This document shows, piece after piece, positions 8,625 to 18,010 of a DNA stretch of 64,000 nucleotides. The DNA lies in the NCBI RefSeq assembly GCF_947499265.1, contig NZ_CANMNK010000003.1, forward strand, positions 310,001-374,000, in the 5' to 3' direction. The DNA comes from an uncultured Roseobacter sp. GTDB taxonomy: Bacteria; Pseudomonadota; Alphaproteobacteria; Rhodobacterales; Rhodobacteraceae. Position numbers and translations under genes: made by a program. Under the pieces are notes generated by a model. It saw nothing but the letters and a program-made list of their open reading frames with translations, was not told where the DNA came from and did not search any database. Position 1 is the first letter of the stretch. Each line of letters starts with the position of its first letter.

Positions 8625-9656
8625 ATGGACGCAATCATCCTGCAAATTCTCAATGGCCTGGACAAAGGCTCCGCCTATGCGCTGATTGCGCTTGGGCTGA
8701 CACTGATTTTCGGCACCCTTGGGGTGGTGAACTTCGCGCATGGGGCGCTGTTCATGATCGGCGCTTTCTGTGCGGTCACGCTGAGCCGCATCCTGACGCT
8801 GAGCCACACGGTCGTGGATGAAACCAAAACCGACTTTCTGGGCAATCCGCTCAAGGTCGACGTCCCCTATATCTATGATATCTTTGGGCAAACCACCGGT
8901 GATGCCATCATCGATTGGGCGGTTCCGATCTCGATCCTCTTTGCCATCCCGGTCATGGTCGCCATTGGCTTCATCATGGAGCGCGGGCTGATCAAGCATT
9001 TCTACAAGCGCCCCCACGCGGATCAGATCCTCGTAACCTTCGGCCTTGCGATCGTGCTGCAGGAGATCATCAAGTATTTCTACGGCGCCAACCCGATCCC
9101 AACGCCCGCGCCCGATGCCTTCCGCGGCTCTTTCGACTTCGGCGCGATGCTGGGCTTCGATCCCAATACGATCATCTACCCCTACTGGCGCTTGGTCTAT
9201 TTCGCCTTCTCCGCCCTGATCATCGGCGCGGTCTTTGCCTTCCTGCAATTCACCACCTTCGGCATGGTCGTGCGCGCGGGCATGGCAGACCGCGAAACCG
9301 TGGGCCTTTTGGGCATCAACATCGACAAACGCTTCACCATCATGTTCGGCATCGCCGCCGCCGTCGCGGGGCTGGCCGGGGTGATGTACGCGCCGATCAA
9401 TTCCCCCAACTATCATATGGGCATGGACTTCCTGGTGCTCAGCTTTGTGGTGGTTGTTGTCGGCGGCATGGGCTCGCTCTCGGGTGCTGTGCTCGCAGGC
9501 TTCCTGCTGGGCATCCTTGAGAGCTTCGCTTCTATGGCCATCGTGCTTGAGACCCTGCCCGGCATCAATCAGATCATCATCTATCTGGTCGCAATCATCA
9601 TCTTGCTGACACGTCCCCGGGGCCTCATGGGCCGCAAAGGCGTGATGGAGGAATAA
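8625..9656 (+). CDS. Liv-type ABC transporter permease (LivH family)
   Basis: A 343-aa inner-membrane protein with LivH hallmarks: [20 protein letters not shown] at the start, [38 protein letters not shown], the cytoplasmic loop [22 protein letters not shown] and [18 protein letters not shown] near the end. About eight membrane spans are visible. It follows the binding-protein gene by 78 bases containing a stem-loop, and the second permease starts two bases after its stop. It forms half of the transmembrane channel. Confidence 0.93.
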   Translation: MDAIILQILNGLDKGSAYALIALGLTLIFGTLGVVNFAHGALFMIGAFCAVTLSRILTLSHTVVDETKTDFLGNPLKVDVPYIYDIFGQTTGDAIIDWAVPISILFAIPVMVAIGFIMERGLIKHFYKRPHADQILVTFGLAIVLQEIIKYFYGANPIPTPAPDAFRGSFDFGAMLGFDPNTIIYPYWRLVYFAFSALIIGAVFAFLQFTTFGMVVRAGMADRETVGLLGINIDKRFTIMFGIAAAVAGLAGVMYAPINSPNYHMGMDFLVLSFVVVVVGGMGSLSGAVLAGFLLGILESFASMAIVLETLPGINQIIIYLVAIIILLTRPRGLMGRKGVMEE

Positions 9657-9658
9657 TC

Positions 9659-10855
9659 ATGGGCCTGACAAAAAAAGACTTCACCCTCCTGATCATCGTC
9701 GCGTGTCTCGCACTCTTTGCGCCCTTCATCCTGAACCCCTTCCCCGAAGGATCAGCGATGGCGCAGTTCAACGCGGGCTATCCGGACCTGATGCAACGCC
9801 TCGTGATCTTCGGCATCTTTGCCATCGGCTTTAACATCCTCTTTGGCCTCACCGGCTATCTCAGCTTCGGCCACGCGGCCTTCCTCGGGGTCGGCTCCTA
9901 TGCGGCGATCTGGATGATGAAGCTGCTGACGATGAATGTGATCCCCGCAATCATCATCTCGGTGCTGGTCGCAGGTCTCTTCTCACTACTCGTTGGCTGG
10001 ATCTCGCTACGCCGCTCGGGCATCTACTTCTCGATCCTGACGCTGGCCTTTGCCCAGATGTCCTACGCGCTGGCCTATTCCGTGCTCACGCCGATCACCG
10101 GCGGTGAAACCGGCCTGCAGCCGAAATACACCGACCCGCGCATCCTCGACGGTGCGCTGGCGCCCGGGGAAACGCCCCGCGCCAACCTCTTCGGCCTCGA
10201 TATGAAGAGCAGTTTCCAGGTATCGGCAGGCGATTGGATCTTTACCTTCAACGCCGGATATTATGTCGCCGCCGTGATCATGCTGATCGCCTTTTACCTC
10301 TCGATCCGTATCTTCCGCTCGCCCTTCGGCATGATGCTGCGGGCCGTGAAGTCAAACCAGCAGCGGCTGAACTACACCGGGCTGAATGCAAAACCCTATA
10401 CGCTGGCAGCCTTCGTGATCTCCGGCATGTACGCCGGTCTCGCGGGCGGTTTGCTGGTGGCGATGGACACACAGGTGGGCGCCGAACGCATGTTCTGGAC
10501 CGCCAGCGGTGAGGTCGTGTTGATGACCATCCTTGGCGGTGCAGGCACCCTGATCGGCCCCGTGCTGGGCGCGGGCTTCATCAAATACTTCGAGAACATC
10601 ATCTCCAAGATCAACAAGTCCATTCTGGAGCAGTGGTTTGCCTTCATGCCCGATGGCATCGAAGATCTGCTGATCACATTGGTCTACCCCTTCATCGGCA
10701 AGGGCTGGCACCTAACCCTCGGCATCCTCTTCATGCTGGTCGTCATCTTCCTGCCCGGTGGTCTGGTCGAGGGCGGACAGCGTGTCGCCCGGCTCTTCAA
10801 ACGCAAGAAACCTTCGGACGATACACCCGACGGCAAAACAACCCCGGCCGAATAA
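9659..10855 (+). CDS. Liv-type ABC transporter permease (LivM family)
   Basis: A 398-aa permease with [37 protein letters not shown], the loop [20 protein letters not shown] and [20 protein letters not shown], all LivM features. A charged C-terminal tail ([21 protein letters not shown]) extends past the last helix. A periplasmic insertion of about 50 residues (near 145-195) lies between two helices. The gene starts two bases after the LivH-type gene and is followed 11 bases later by the ATPase. It pairs with the preceding permease. Confidence 0.93.
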   Translation: MGLTKKDFTLLIIVACLALFAPFILNPFPEGSAMAQFNAGYPDLMQRLVIFGIFAIGFNILFGLTGYLSFGHAAFLGVGSYAAIWMMKLLTMNVIPAIIISVLVAGLFSLLVGWISLRRSGIYFSILTLAFAQMSYALAYSVLTPITGGETGLQPKYTDPRILDGALAPGETPRANLFGLDMKSSFQVSAGDWIFTFNAGYYVAAVIMLIAFYLSIRIFRSPFGMMLRAVKSNQQRLNYTGLNAKPYTLAAFVISGMYAGLAGGLLVAMDTQVGAERMFWTASGEVVLMTILGGAGTLIGPVLGAGFIKYFENIISKINKSILEQWFAFMPDGIEDLLITLVYPFIGKGWHLTLGILFMLVVIFLPGGLVEGGQRVARLFKRKKPSDDTPDGKTTPAE

Positions 10856-10866
10856 GGAGACGTCAG

Positions 10867-11631
10867 ATGGGAATTCTTGAGGTTAAAAATGTCGGCAAAC
10901 GCTTTGGCGGTCTGCAGGCGCTGGGGGATGTGAACCTGAGCGTGGCGGAAAACTCTGTGCATGCGATCATCGGACCGAATGGGGCTGGCAAATCCACCCT
11001 GCTCAATTGTCTGGTCGGCAAGCTGATCCCGGACACCGGGTCGGTCATGTTCGACGGACAATCGGTGCTGGGGCGCAAACCCTATGAGATCAACCAGATG
11101 GGCATTTCCCGTGTCTTCCAGACCCCGGAAATCTTTTCCGATCTCAGCGTGATGGAAAACATGATGATCCCCTGCTTTGCCAAGCGCGACGGGGCATTTG
11201 AGCTGAACGCGATCAGCACCGTGGGCTCGCAGCGTGACATGATCGAAAAAGCCGAACATATGCTGGAAGATATGAACATGGCGGACAAGCGCGAGATGCA
11301 CGCAGGCTCGCTGTCACGCGGTGACAAACGCCGTCTGGAAATCGGCATGTGCCTGAGCCAGGAACCGCGTCTGCTGCTGCTCGATGAACCCACTGCCGGG
11401 ATGGCGCGGGCCGATACCAACAACACCATCGATCTGCTGAAGCAGATCAGCGACGAGCGTGACATCACCATCGCCATCATCGAACACGACATGCATGTGG
11501 TGTTTTCACTGGCTGAACGCATCACCGTTCTGGCCCAGGGCACCCCGTTGGTGGAGGACACGCCCGACAACATCAAGGGCAACCCGAAGGTGCGCGAAGC
11601 GTATCTTGGCGAAACCCAGGACGCGGCATAA
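10867..11631 (+). CDS. Liv-type ABC transporter ATP-binding protein (LivG family)
   Basis: A 254-aa ATPase with Walker A GPNGAGKST, Q-loop in SRVFQTPEIF, signature LSRGDKRRLEIGM and Walker B LLLLDEPTAGMA. LSRGD replaces the usual LSGGQ/LSHGE, a mild deviation of the kind seen in Liv-type ATPases. A GGAGACGTCAG segment precedes the ATG. It energises import with its LivF-type partner, whose gene follows after 12 bases. Confidence 0.93.
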   Translation: MGILEVKNVGKRFGGLQALGDVNLSVAENSVHAIIGPNGAGKSTLLNCLVGKLIPDTGSVMFDGQSVLGRKPYEINQMGISRVFQTPEIFSDLSVMENMMIPCFAKRDGAFELNAISTVGSQRDMIEKAEHMLEDMNMADKREMHAGSLSRGDKRRLEIGMCLSQEPRLLLLDEPTAGMARADTNNTIDLLKQISDERDITIAIIEHDMHVVFSLAERITVLAQGTPLVEDTPDNIKGNPKVREAYLGETQDAA

Positions 11632-11643
11632 GGAGATACCGAG

Positions 11644-12399
11644 ATGAATGTGAAACCCGATTTCTCCAAGAACGCGAATGTCGCGGCCACCGCGCCCGCC
11701 TTTCTTTCCGTCTGGGACATGCACGCCTATTACGGCGAAAGCTACATCGTGCAGGGCATCAGCTTCAACGTGCACGAGGGTGAAATCCTCGCCCTTCTGG
11801 GTCGGAACGGGGCGGGCAAGACCTCGACCCTGCGGGCCATCGCACGACTGGCCGATCCGGAATTGAAACGGGGTGAAATCTGGCTCGATCACCAACCCCT
11901 GCACAGCATGTCGAGCTATCAGGCGAGCCAGGCAGGGCTTGGCCTCGTCCCGGAAGACCGCCGCATCATTGCTGGCCTGACCGTCGAAGAAAACCTGAAA
12001 CTGGCGCAGATCGCGCCGCCGATCGGCTGGTCGCTGGAACGTGTCTACGACCTCTTCCCGCGCCTGCGCGAGCGCCGCACGCAGGAAGGCGTGACACTCT
12101 CGGGGGGCGAGCAGCAGATGCTGGCCATTGCCCGTGCACTTTGCCGGGACATCAAGGTGCTGCTACTGGATGAGCCCTACGAGGGTCTGGCCCCCGTGAT
12201 CGTGGATGAGATCGAAAAGACGCTGCGGATCATCAAGGAGCAGGGCATCACCACGATCCTGGTGGAGCAAAATGCGGTGCGCGCCCTGCAACTGGCCGAT
12301 CGCGCCGTGATCCTGGACACCGGTGGCATCGTCTTTGACGGCACGGCGGCGGAGGTGCTGGAAAACAAGGAATTGCGCGAAGAATACCTCGCCATTTGA
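11644..12399 (+). CDS. Liv-type ABC transporter ATP-binding protein (LivF family)
   Basis: A 251-aa ATPase with Walker A GRNGAGKTS, the LivF-type segment GLGLVPEDRRIIAGLTVEENL, signature LSGGEQQMLAIARAL and Walker B VLLLDEPYEGLAPVI. An N-terminal extension of about 20 residues precedes the ABC fold. It is the last gene of the five-gene operon that begins with the Tat-type binding protein; the next gene is convergent. Confidence 0.94.
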   Translation: MNVKPDFSKNANVAATAPAFLSVWDMHAYYGESYIVQGISFNVHEGEILALLGRNGAGKTSTLRAIARLADPELKRGEIWLDHQPLHSMSSYQASQAGLGLVPEDRRIIAGLTVEENLKLAQIAPPIGWSLERVYDLFPRLRERRTQEGVTLSGGEQQMLAIARALCRDIKVLLLDEPYEGLAPVIVDEIEKTLRIIKEQGITTILVEQNAVRALQLADRAVILDTGGIVFDGTAAEVLENKELREEYLAI

Positions 12400-12428
12400 C
12401 GCGAAGCCCGCAGGGGTCATGACCACCG

Positions 12429-13046
12429 CTACGGGATGGCGCGTACCATATGCAGGTGCGTGCCGATCCCGTGGTTTTCCGCAAGCATCGGTATGCGTTT
12501 TTCCAGCTCCACGACAAAGCCGAAGTGCCGGTAAAAACCTACAGCATCGTTCTGCGCAGCCACGTCGAGCGTCAGCCACTGACAACCGGCCGCCGCCGCC
12601 CGCTCGACAGCATCAGATAACAGCGCCTTGGCCAGCCCGTGCCCCTGCGCCGCACTTGTGAGCGCAAGCTCCATGATATGGAACGCCCCTTCCCGCGGTG
12701 TCGGAAACAGCCGGTCCATCCAGATCAGACCGTCTCGCAAATGATCTGCCTTTGCGGGGCTCAGGACACTGGGTTGCAGCTGCATCGACTTCTTGAAATT
12801 GGTCTCGAAATCTCTGAGCCTGTACCCGGTACAGAGCCCCAGCAGCTCATCCTCCTGCATCGCCACGGTCGTAAGGCGATGCGACAGCAGAGCCTGCGAT
12901 GCGGGCCATTCCAACGCCAGAACCTCATGGAAAAGCCGTTTTTCAGGACATAGAAAAGCCCAAAGCGCCGGATCCGTGGACCATAACAGATCGGCCAGGT
13001 GATCCACCGACACATCCGGTCTGGCGGCGGTGAGCTGCAAGGTCAT
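12429..13046 (-). CDS. GNAT-family N-acetyltransferase
   Basis: A 205-aa protein whose C-terminal half has GNAT features: HIMELALTSAAQGHGLAKALLSDAV (acetyl-CoA pyrophosphate loop Q-G-H-G-L-A) and NDAVGFYRHFGFVVE. The N-terminal half is less conserved. It is convergent with the LivF gene and lies 29 bases downstream of the acyl-CoA synthetase stop, so it may be the second gene of a two-gene unit with that synthetase. The acceptor (amine, protein or small molecule) cannot be told from sequence. Confidence 0.82.
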   Translation of the reverse strand: MTLQLTAARPDVSVDHLADLLWSTDPALWAFLCPEKRLFHEVLALEWPASQALLSHRLTTVAMQEDELLGLCTGYRLRDFETNFKKSMQLQPSVLSPAKADHLRDGLIWMDRLFPTPREGAFHIMELALTSAAQGHGLAKALLSDAVERAAAAGCQWLTLDVAAQNDAVGFYRHFGFVVELEKRIPMLAENHGIGTHLHMVRAIP

Positions 13047-13075
13047 AGGGAGATGCGCACGTGATTATTTCCAAT

Positions 13076-14587
13076 TCAGGCAGATGGCTCGGACAACATC
13101 GCGCGCAACTCGGTCTTGAGCACCTTGCCGTAGTTGTTCTTGGGCAGCGCCTCCAGCGGGATATAGGCCTTGGGACGTTTGAACCGGGCGATGTGCTCAA
13201 GGCACAATTGGTCCAGCCGCGCGGGGTCAACCTCGCCCACCACGAAGGCCACGACCTCTTCACCCCACTCGGGGTGCGCACGCCCCACCACCGACACCTC
13301 GCTGACCCCAGGGTCCAGCAGCAGCACCTCTTCGACCTCACGCGGGTAGACGTTTGACCCGCCGGTGATGATCATATCCTTGGAGCGATCCCGCATCGTG
13401 ATGTAGCCATCCGCGTCCATGAACCCCATGTCGCCGGTCATCAGCCAGCCGTTCACCAGCGTTTTGGCGGTGGCCTCGTCATTTTGCCAATAGCCCGGCA
13501 TGACAGTATCGCCACGCACCATAATCTCGCCATGGGTGCCGGTCGGAACCGGATTGCCCGCAGCGTCCCCGATGGCAACCTCGACGGCGGATTGCGCGCG
13601 CCCGACCGACTGCAGACGGTCGCGCCAGCGCGGATGCGCGCGATCCGCCACATCCTGGCGGGAGAGCGTGGTGATGCCCATTGGGCACTCGCCCTGCCCG
13701 TAGATCTGCACGAAGACCGACCCAAAACAGTCCACAGCGTCAATGATATCAGCGGTATACATCGGCCCGCCCGCATAAACGACCGTGCGCAATCCTGCGC
13801 CGTCACGCCCCACCGCGCGCGCCACCTGCGTCATCCGTTGCACCATGGTCGGCGCCGCAAAGATCTGGACAGACCCGAAATATGCCGCAAGATCAAAGAG
13901 TTCTGCCGGATCAAAGCCACCCGACACCGGACACACATGGCGCGCGCCAACCCGCACATGCAGCATATTGTAGATCCCGGCGCCGTGGCTCATCGGGGCC
14001 GCGTAAATCGTGGCATCCTCCGCCCGGGGCGCGTCGGCATCAAGGCCGTAACACAGGCTCATCGCGGTCAGCATCCGGAACGTTATCATCACCCCCTTGG
14101 GCTTGCCCGTCGTGCCGGAGGTGTAGAAAAGCCAGGCGAGATCATCGGGGGCACGCTGGGTGATCGTCGTGGCGGGCGCATGGGTTTGCGCTGCGTCGAA
14201 CGATGGGCCGGGGGCAACCGTGATCTCTCCTCGCGCCTCCGCCTGTTGCAACGCCTCGGCCAATTCAGGCGAAGCAAAGACATGATCGGCACCGGCGTTT
14301 TCCAGGATATAGGCCGCCTCGCGCCCGTGCAGCTTCGCATTAATGGGGACCACCGCCACGCCAGCGCTCCAGATGCCATAAAAGGCCACCAGGTATTCCG
14401 GGACATTCTTCATGAAGATCGCCACGCGGTCCCCGGGCATCACCCCCTGCGCGCGCAACCACCCCGCCACGGCCTGCGCGCGCACCCAGAAGGTGGCATA
14501 ATCCGCCACGCATTCTTCCCCCAGAAACAACGCGGGCCTGTCTGGCGCGGTCAGCGCGGTGCGTTCCAGCCAATGCGCGAGATTCAT
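13076..14587 (-). CDS. AMP-forming acyl-CoA synthetase
   Basis: A 503-aa ANL-superfamily ligase. Motifs: WLFYTSGTTGKPKGVM (P-loop), VQIYGQGECPMGIT, GWLMTGDMGFMDADGY, KDMIITGGSNVYPREVEE and the catalytic lysine segment PKNNYGKVLKTEL near the C-terminus. The ATG at 14587 follows AGGAGG by seven bases; the open frame extends 22 codons further but without a better site. It activates a carboxylate to its CoA thioester through an acyl-adenylate. Neighbours (Liv-type transporter, acyl-responsive regulator, acetyl-CoA carboxylase genes) suggest it activates an imported short or medium-chain acid. The exact substrate is unknown. Confidence 0.9.
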   Translation of the reverse strand: MNLAHWLERTALTAPDRPALFLGEECVADYATFWVRAQAVAGWLRAQGVMPGDRVAIFMKNVPEYLVAFYGIWSAGVAVVPINAKLHGREAAYILENAGADHVFASPELAEALQQAEARGEITVAPGPSFDAAQTHAPATTITQRAPDDLAWLFYTSGTTGKPKGVMITFRMLTAMSLCYGLDADAPRAEDATIYAAPMSHGAGIYNMLHVRVGARHVCPVSGGFDPAELFDLAAYFGSVQIFAAPTMVQRMTQVARAVGRDGAGLRTVVYAGGPMYTADIIDAVDCFGSVFVQIYGQGECPMGITTLSRQDVADRAHPRWRDRLQSVGRAQSAVEVAIGDAAGNPVPTGTHGEIMVRGDTVMPGYWQNDEATAKTLVNGWLMTGDMGFMDADGYITMRDRSKDMIITGGSNVYPREVEEVLLLDPGVSEVSVVGRAHPEWGEEVVAFVVGEVDPARLDQLCLEHIARFKRPKAYIPLEALPKNNYGKVLKTELRAMLSEPSA

Positions 14588-14734
14588 CTTTGCCTCCTCC
14601 TGTTCAGGGCAATCTACCGGGCTCGGCACGCCCTGCAAGAGGCGGGTTTTCATGGGCGAACCCTTCCCCTATAACGGGGGCGCAGGAACAAGGGCCGAAA
14701 TCAACAAGGCTCCCCCGAACGGTCGAGGACTTAC

Positions 14735-15229
14735 ATGACAAAAAAGAACCATGACGCTGATGTGGCCTTCATTCAGGCCCTGGCCGAATTGCTGCGTGAA
14801 AATGACCTGACAGAGCTTCAGGTCAAACGGGATTATGGCGCAGACGACAGCCTGAACGTTCGGGTCAGCCGCCAAACCCAGCAGCAGGTTGTGACGCAGG
14901 TGGCCGCACCTCCCGCCCCCACCCCCGCAGCGCCTGCAAGCCCCGCCGCCGCGGCGCCAGCCCCTGCCGCCAGCAGCGAAGATCCAGCCGATGATCCCGG
15001 CGCAGTGACCTCCCCGATGGTCGGAACCGTCTACATGCAGGCCGAACCGGGGGCAGATCCCTTCATCTCCGTCGGGGCCAGCGTGGCCGAAGGGGACACC
15101 CTGCTGATCGTCGAGGCGATGAAAACGATGAACCATATTCCTGCGCCGCGCGCTGGCACGGTCAAGCGCATCATCGTCGAGGATGGTGCCGCAGTTGAGT
15201 TTGGTACACCGCTTGTGATCCTTGAATAA
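14735..15229 (+). CDS. accB: Acetyl-CoA carboxylase biotin carboxyl carrier protein
   Basis: A 164-aa protein. An N-terminal helical region precedes an Ala/Pro-rich flexible linker (about residues 50-88) and a biotinyl domain containing EAMKTMNHI, with Lys130 as the biotin site, and ending in TPLVILE. GAGGA lies before the ATG. accC follows after 12 bases, the usual accBC operon. It carries carboxybiotin between the AccC and AccAD centres in the first committed step of fatty acid synthesis. Confidence 0.97.
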   Translation: MTKKNHDADVAFIQALAELLRENDLTELQVKRDYGADDSLNVRVSRQTQQQVVTQVAAPPAPTPAAPASPAAAAPAPAASSEDPADDPGAVTSPMVGTVYMQAEPGADPFISVGASVAEGDTLLIVEAMKTMNHIPAPRAGTVKRIIVEDGAAVEFGTPLVILE

Positions 15230-15241
15230 GGGGCGCGCGCA

Positions 15242-16594
15242 ATGTTCGAAAAAATCCTGATTGCCAACCGCGGCGAGATCGCCCTGCGCGTGGTGCGTGC
15301 CGCCCGTGAAATGGGCATTGCGACGGTGGCTGTTCACTCCACGGCGGACAGCGATGCGATGCATGTGCGCATGGCCGACGAAAGTGTGTGCATCGGCCCG
15401 CCTGCCGGAACCCAGAGTTACCTCTCGGTGCCCGCGATCATTTCCGCCTGTGAGATTACCGGGGCCGAAGCCATCCACCCCGGCTATGGTTTCCTGAGTG
15501 AAAACGCAGACTTCGTCCAGATCGTAGAAGATCACGATCTGACATTCATCGGTCCAACCGCCGAACACATTCGCATCATGGGCGACAAGATCACCGCGAA
15601 GGACACGATGAAAAAGCTCGGCGTGCCGTGTGTGCCCGGGTCCGATGGCGGTGTGGCCACGCTGGAAGACGCCAAGCGTATCGGCGAGGAATTTGGCTAC
15701 CCGGTGATCATCAAGGCAACCGCTGGTGGCGGCGGACGCGGCATGAAAGTGGCGCAAAGCGCTGCTGAAATGGAAAAAGCCTTCATGACGGCGCGCGCCG
15801 AGGGCAAGAGCAATTTCGGCAATGATGAAGTCTACATCGAGAAATACCTGACCACCCCGCGCCACATCGAAATCCAGGTCTTTGGTGATGGCAAGGGCCG
15901 CGCGGTGCATCTGGGCGAGCGCGACTGTTCGCTGCAGCGCCGCCACCAGAAGGTGTTTGAAGAGGCTCCCGGCCCTTCCATTTCGGCAAAAGAACGCGCC
16001 GCCATCGGCAAGGTTTGTGCGGATGCCGTCGCACGGATCAACTACACCGGCGCGGGCACCATCGAATTTCTTTATGAAAACGGCGAGTTTTATTTCATCG
16101 AGATGAACACCCGCCTGCAGGTGGAACACCCGGTGACTGAGGCGATTTTTGGCGTGGATCTCGTGCGCGAACAGATCCGCGTGGCCTCTGGCATGGAGAT
16201 GTCTTTTCAGCAGGACGATCTGCAGATCAACGGCCACGCCATCGAAGTACGGATCAACGCCGAGAAACTGCCGAACTTCGCGCCCTGCCCCGGTCGGATC
16301 ACACAATACCATGCGCCCGGCGGGTTAGGCGTTCGGATGGATTCCGCGCTCTATGACGGCTATTCGATTCCGCCCTATTACGACAGCCTGATCGGCAAAC
16401 TGATCGTGCATGGGCGCGACCGGCCCGAAGCCCTGGCGCGGCTGCACCGGGCCCTGGGCGAGCTGATTGTCGATGGCGTTGACACCACGGTGCCGCTGTT
16501 CCACGCCCTGCTTGCGGAGGATGATGTGCTGTCGGGCAATTACAACATCCACTGGCTGGAGCATTGGTTGGAAACCAATCTCGGCGACGGCTGA
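15242..16594 (+). CDS. accC: Acetyl-CoA carboxylase biotin carboxylase subunit
   Basis: A 450-aa ATP-grasp enzyme beginning MFEKILIANRGEIALRVVRA. It has the glycine-rich ATP loop ATAGGGGRGMK (about residues 159-169), ERDCSLQRRHQKVFEEAP and the metal/bicarbonate segment FIEMNTRLQVEHPVTE. Length matches AccC (about 450). It carboxylates biotin on AccB using ATP and bicarbonate. It lies between accB and aat with gaps of 12 bases on each side, so all three probably share a transcript. Confidence 0.97.
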   Translation: MFEKILIANRGEIALRVVRAAREMGIATVAVHSTADSDAMHVRMADESVCIGPPAGTQSYLSVPAIISACEITGAEAIHPGYGFLSENADFVQIVEDHDLTFIGPTAEHIRIMGDKITAKDTMKKLGVPCVPGSDGGVATLEDAKRIGEEFGYPVIIKATAGGGGRGMKVAQSAAEMEKAFMTARAEGKSNFGNDEVYIEKYLTTPRHIEIQVFGDGKGRAVHLGERDCSLQRRHQKVFEEAPGPSISAKERAAIGKVCADAVARINYTGAGTIEFLYENGEFYFIEMNTRLQVEHPVTEAIFGVDLVREQIRVASGMEMSFQQDDLQINGHAIEVRINAEKLPNFAPCPGRITQYHAPGGLGVRMDSALYDGYSIPPYYDSLIGKLIVHGRDRPEALARLHRALGELIVDGVDTTVPLFHALLAEDDVLSGNYNIHWLEHWLETNLGDG

Positions 16595-16606
16595 GGCTTT
16601 GGCCTC

Positions 16607-17239
16607 ATGCGACTGACCCCGGACATCTTGATGCAAGGCTATGCGACCGGGATTTTCCCTATGGCCGAACATCGAGACGACCCGGAGGTTTTCTGGGTGG
16701 ATCCGCAGCGGCGCGGGATCATGCCCCTGGATGGGTTTCACGTGTCTCGATCCCTGCGCCGCGCGATGCGCAAGACCTCGTTTGAGGTGAGTATCAATCA
16801 GGACTTTGCGGGCGTGGTCGACGCCTGCGCGGATCGCGCGGACACCTGGATCAACACCGAAATACGACGCCTTTACATAGCCTTGCACCGAACGCGCCAA
16901 GCCCATTCGCTCGAAATCTGGGACGCGTCGCAATTGGTTGGTGGTGTCTATGGCGTGACCCTTGGGGCGGCATTTTTCGGCGAAAGCATGTTTTCGCGAC
17001 GCAGCAATGCGTCTAAAATTGCCCTCGCCTGTCTGATCGACCGTTTGCTGGATGGCGGGTTCCGGCTGTTTGACACGCAGTTCCTAACCGAACATCTTGC
17101 ATCTTTGGGCGGGATCGAGATTAGCCGGGCGGCGTATCACAAAGCGCTCAATGTTGCCTGCGATCTGCCAGCCGACTTTTCAGCGCCGCCTGTCAGGCCC
17201 CCTCAGGAGGTTGTGCAGCGCATCACCCAGAGATCGTAG
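16607..17239 (+). CDS. aat: Leucyl/phenylalanyl-tRNA-protein transferase
   Basis: A 210-aa protein with family signatures GYATGIFPMAEHRDDPEVFWVDPQ (split over residues 10-33), LVGGVYGVTLGAAFFGESMFS and FRLFDTQFLTEHLASLGG. It transfers Leu or Phe to N-terminal Arg/Lys of proteins, making N-degrons read by ClpS-ClpAP. It follows accC by 12 bases. Its last 37 bases overlap the 3' end of the convergent DUF2155 gene (17203-17239). Confidence 0.96.
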   Translation: MRLTPDILMQGYATGIFPMAEHRDDPEVFWVDPQRRGIMPLDGFHVSRSLRRAMRKTSFEVSINQDFAGVVDACADRADTWINTEIRRLYIALHRTRQAHSLEIWDASQLVGGVYGVTLGAAFFGESMFSRRSNASKIALACLIDRLLDGGFRLFDTQFLTEHLASLGGIEISRAAYHKALNVACDLPADFSAPPVRPPQEVVQRITQRS

Positions 17240-17559
17240 CGCGCGTGGTCCATGGCGGACAGCGCGGGCGCAGAAGCCAACATCCAGCCGGAAAAGACCG
17301 TCTCGCCCCTTCCCGTATCCACAACTTGCAGACCGGCAAAGGCATCACCGGATGGGTTGCCGACGGGGTAGCGGCAGGAATTCAGGGTAATGCGCAGCTG
17401 ATCGAATACGGCAGTCTGTCCGGATTTCATTTCGATATCATAGACTTGGCCACTGATCTTATCGAGACCGCGCAGGACAACACCATCCGCCTCGCTGACC
17501 TGCTGTGCCGATGCCGCGCTTGCGACAACCGCGATCGCAAGAGCGAGCCGCAGGATCAT
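17203..17559 (-). CDS. DUF2155 domain-containing exported protein
   Basis: A 118-aa protein with a clear signal peptide (MILRLALAIAVVASAASA, cleavage before QQ). The rest matches DUF2155: GLDKISGQVYDIEMKSGQT, LRITLNSCRYP with a cysteine, and a C-terminal FSGWMLASAPALSAMDHARYD and VMRC. The two cysteines could form a disulfide in the periplasm. The function of the family is unknown. Its start overlaps the MlaD-like stop by four bases (ATGA), and its 3' end runs 37 bases into aat on the other strand. Confidence 0.9.
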   Translation of the reverse strand: MILRLALAIAVVASAASAQQVSEADGVVLRGLDKISGQVYDIEMKSGQTAVFDQLRITLNSCRYPVGNPSGDAFAGLQVVDTGRGETVFSGWMLASAPALSAMDHARYDLWVMRCTTS

Positions 17560-18002
17560 TCAGACGATCCGCTCACGAATTTCAGCAGCAGTGAGACCAG
17601 GCTGACAGCCCCTTGCGTATCGGTGATGGTGTCACCCGCCTCGAAAAAGAACGGTGACCCGCCTGGCACGATCTCCACGAAATTGCCACCCAAAAGTCCT
17701 TCGGATGAGATCACAATAGCACTGTCATCCGGGATTTCGATGCCCTGCAGCACCTCCACCGTCGTGTCGGCGCGGTAGGTTTCGGGGTTCAGGTCAACCG
17801 CCGCAACGGAGCCCACACGTACACCTGCGAGGCGCACATCCGTGCCGACGCTTACGCCTTCAAGGCTGCGAAAGCTGGCCTCCAACGGGTAGCTGGTGCC
17901 ACCGCTGCCGAAGTCCGAGACCTGACCTGCATAAACGACAAAGGCGACAGCAGCAGCGAGCACACCCGCGCCAACGATGACTTCGGTAGTATTTTCAGAC
18001 AT
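17556..18002 (-). CDS. mlaD: MlaD-family (MCE domain) lipid transport protein
   Basis: A 148-aa protein with one N-terminal membrane helix (about residues 8-26) and an MCE domain (YPLEASFRSLEGVSVGTDVRLAGVRVG, SSEGLLGGNFVEIVPGG). MlaD forms a periplasmic hexamer that moves phospholipids between the membranes with MlaFEB. No mlaE or mlaF lies nearby, but this stand-alone position after the NDUFA12 gene is, from memory, common in Rhodobacteraceae. It begins eight bases after the NDUFA12 stop and overlaps DUF2155 by four bases. Confidence 0.92.
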   Translation of the reverse strand: MSENTTEVIVGAGVLAAAVAFVVYAGQVSDFGSGGTSYPLEASFRSLEGVSVGTDVRLAGVRVGSVAAVDLNPETYRADTTVEVLQGIEIPDDSAIVISSEGLLGGNFVEIVPGGSPFFFEAGDTITDTQGAVSLVSLLLKFVSGSSE

Positions 18003-18010
18003 TTGGCAGC

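Noticed and set aside
7605-9416. Open frame of 603 codons antisense to the binding protein and LivH-type gene
   Set aside because: It lies fully opposite two well-supported genes, has no ribosome site, and its translation is rich in His/Arg/Asp as expected from a GC-rich antisense frame.
14669-16312. Open frame of 547 codons antisense to accB and accC
   Set aside because: Shadow of two certain genes; no domain recognised.
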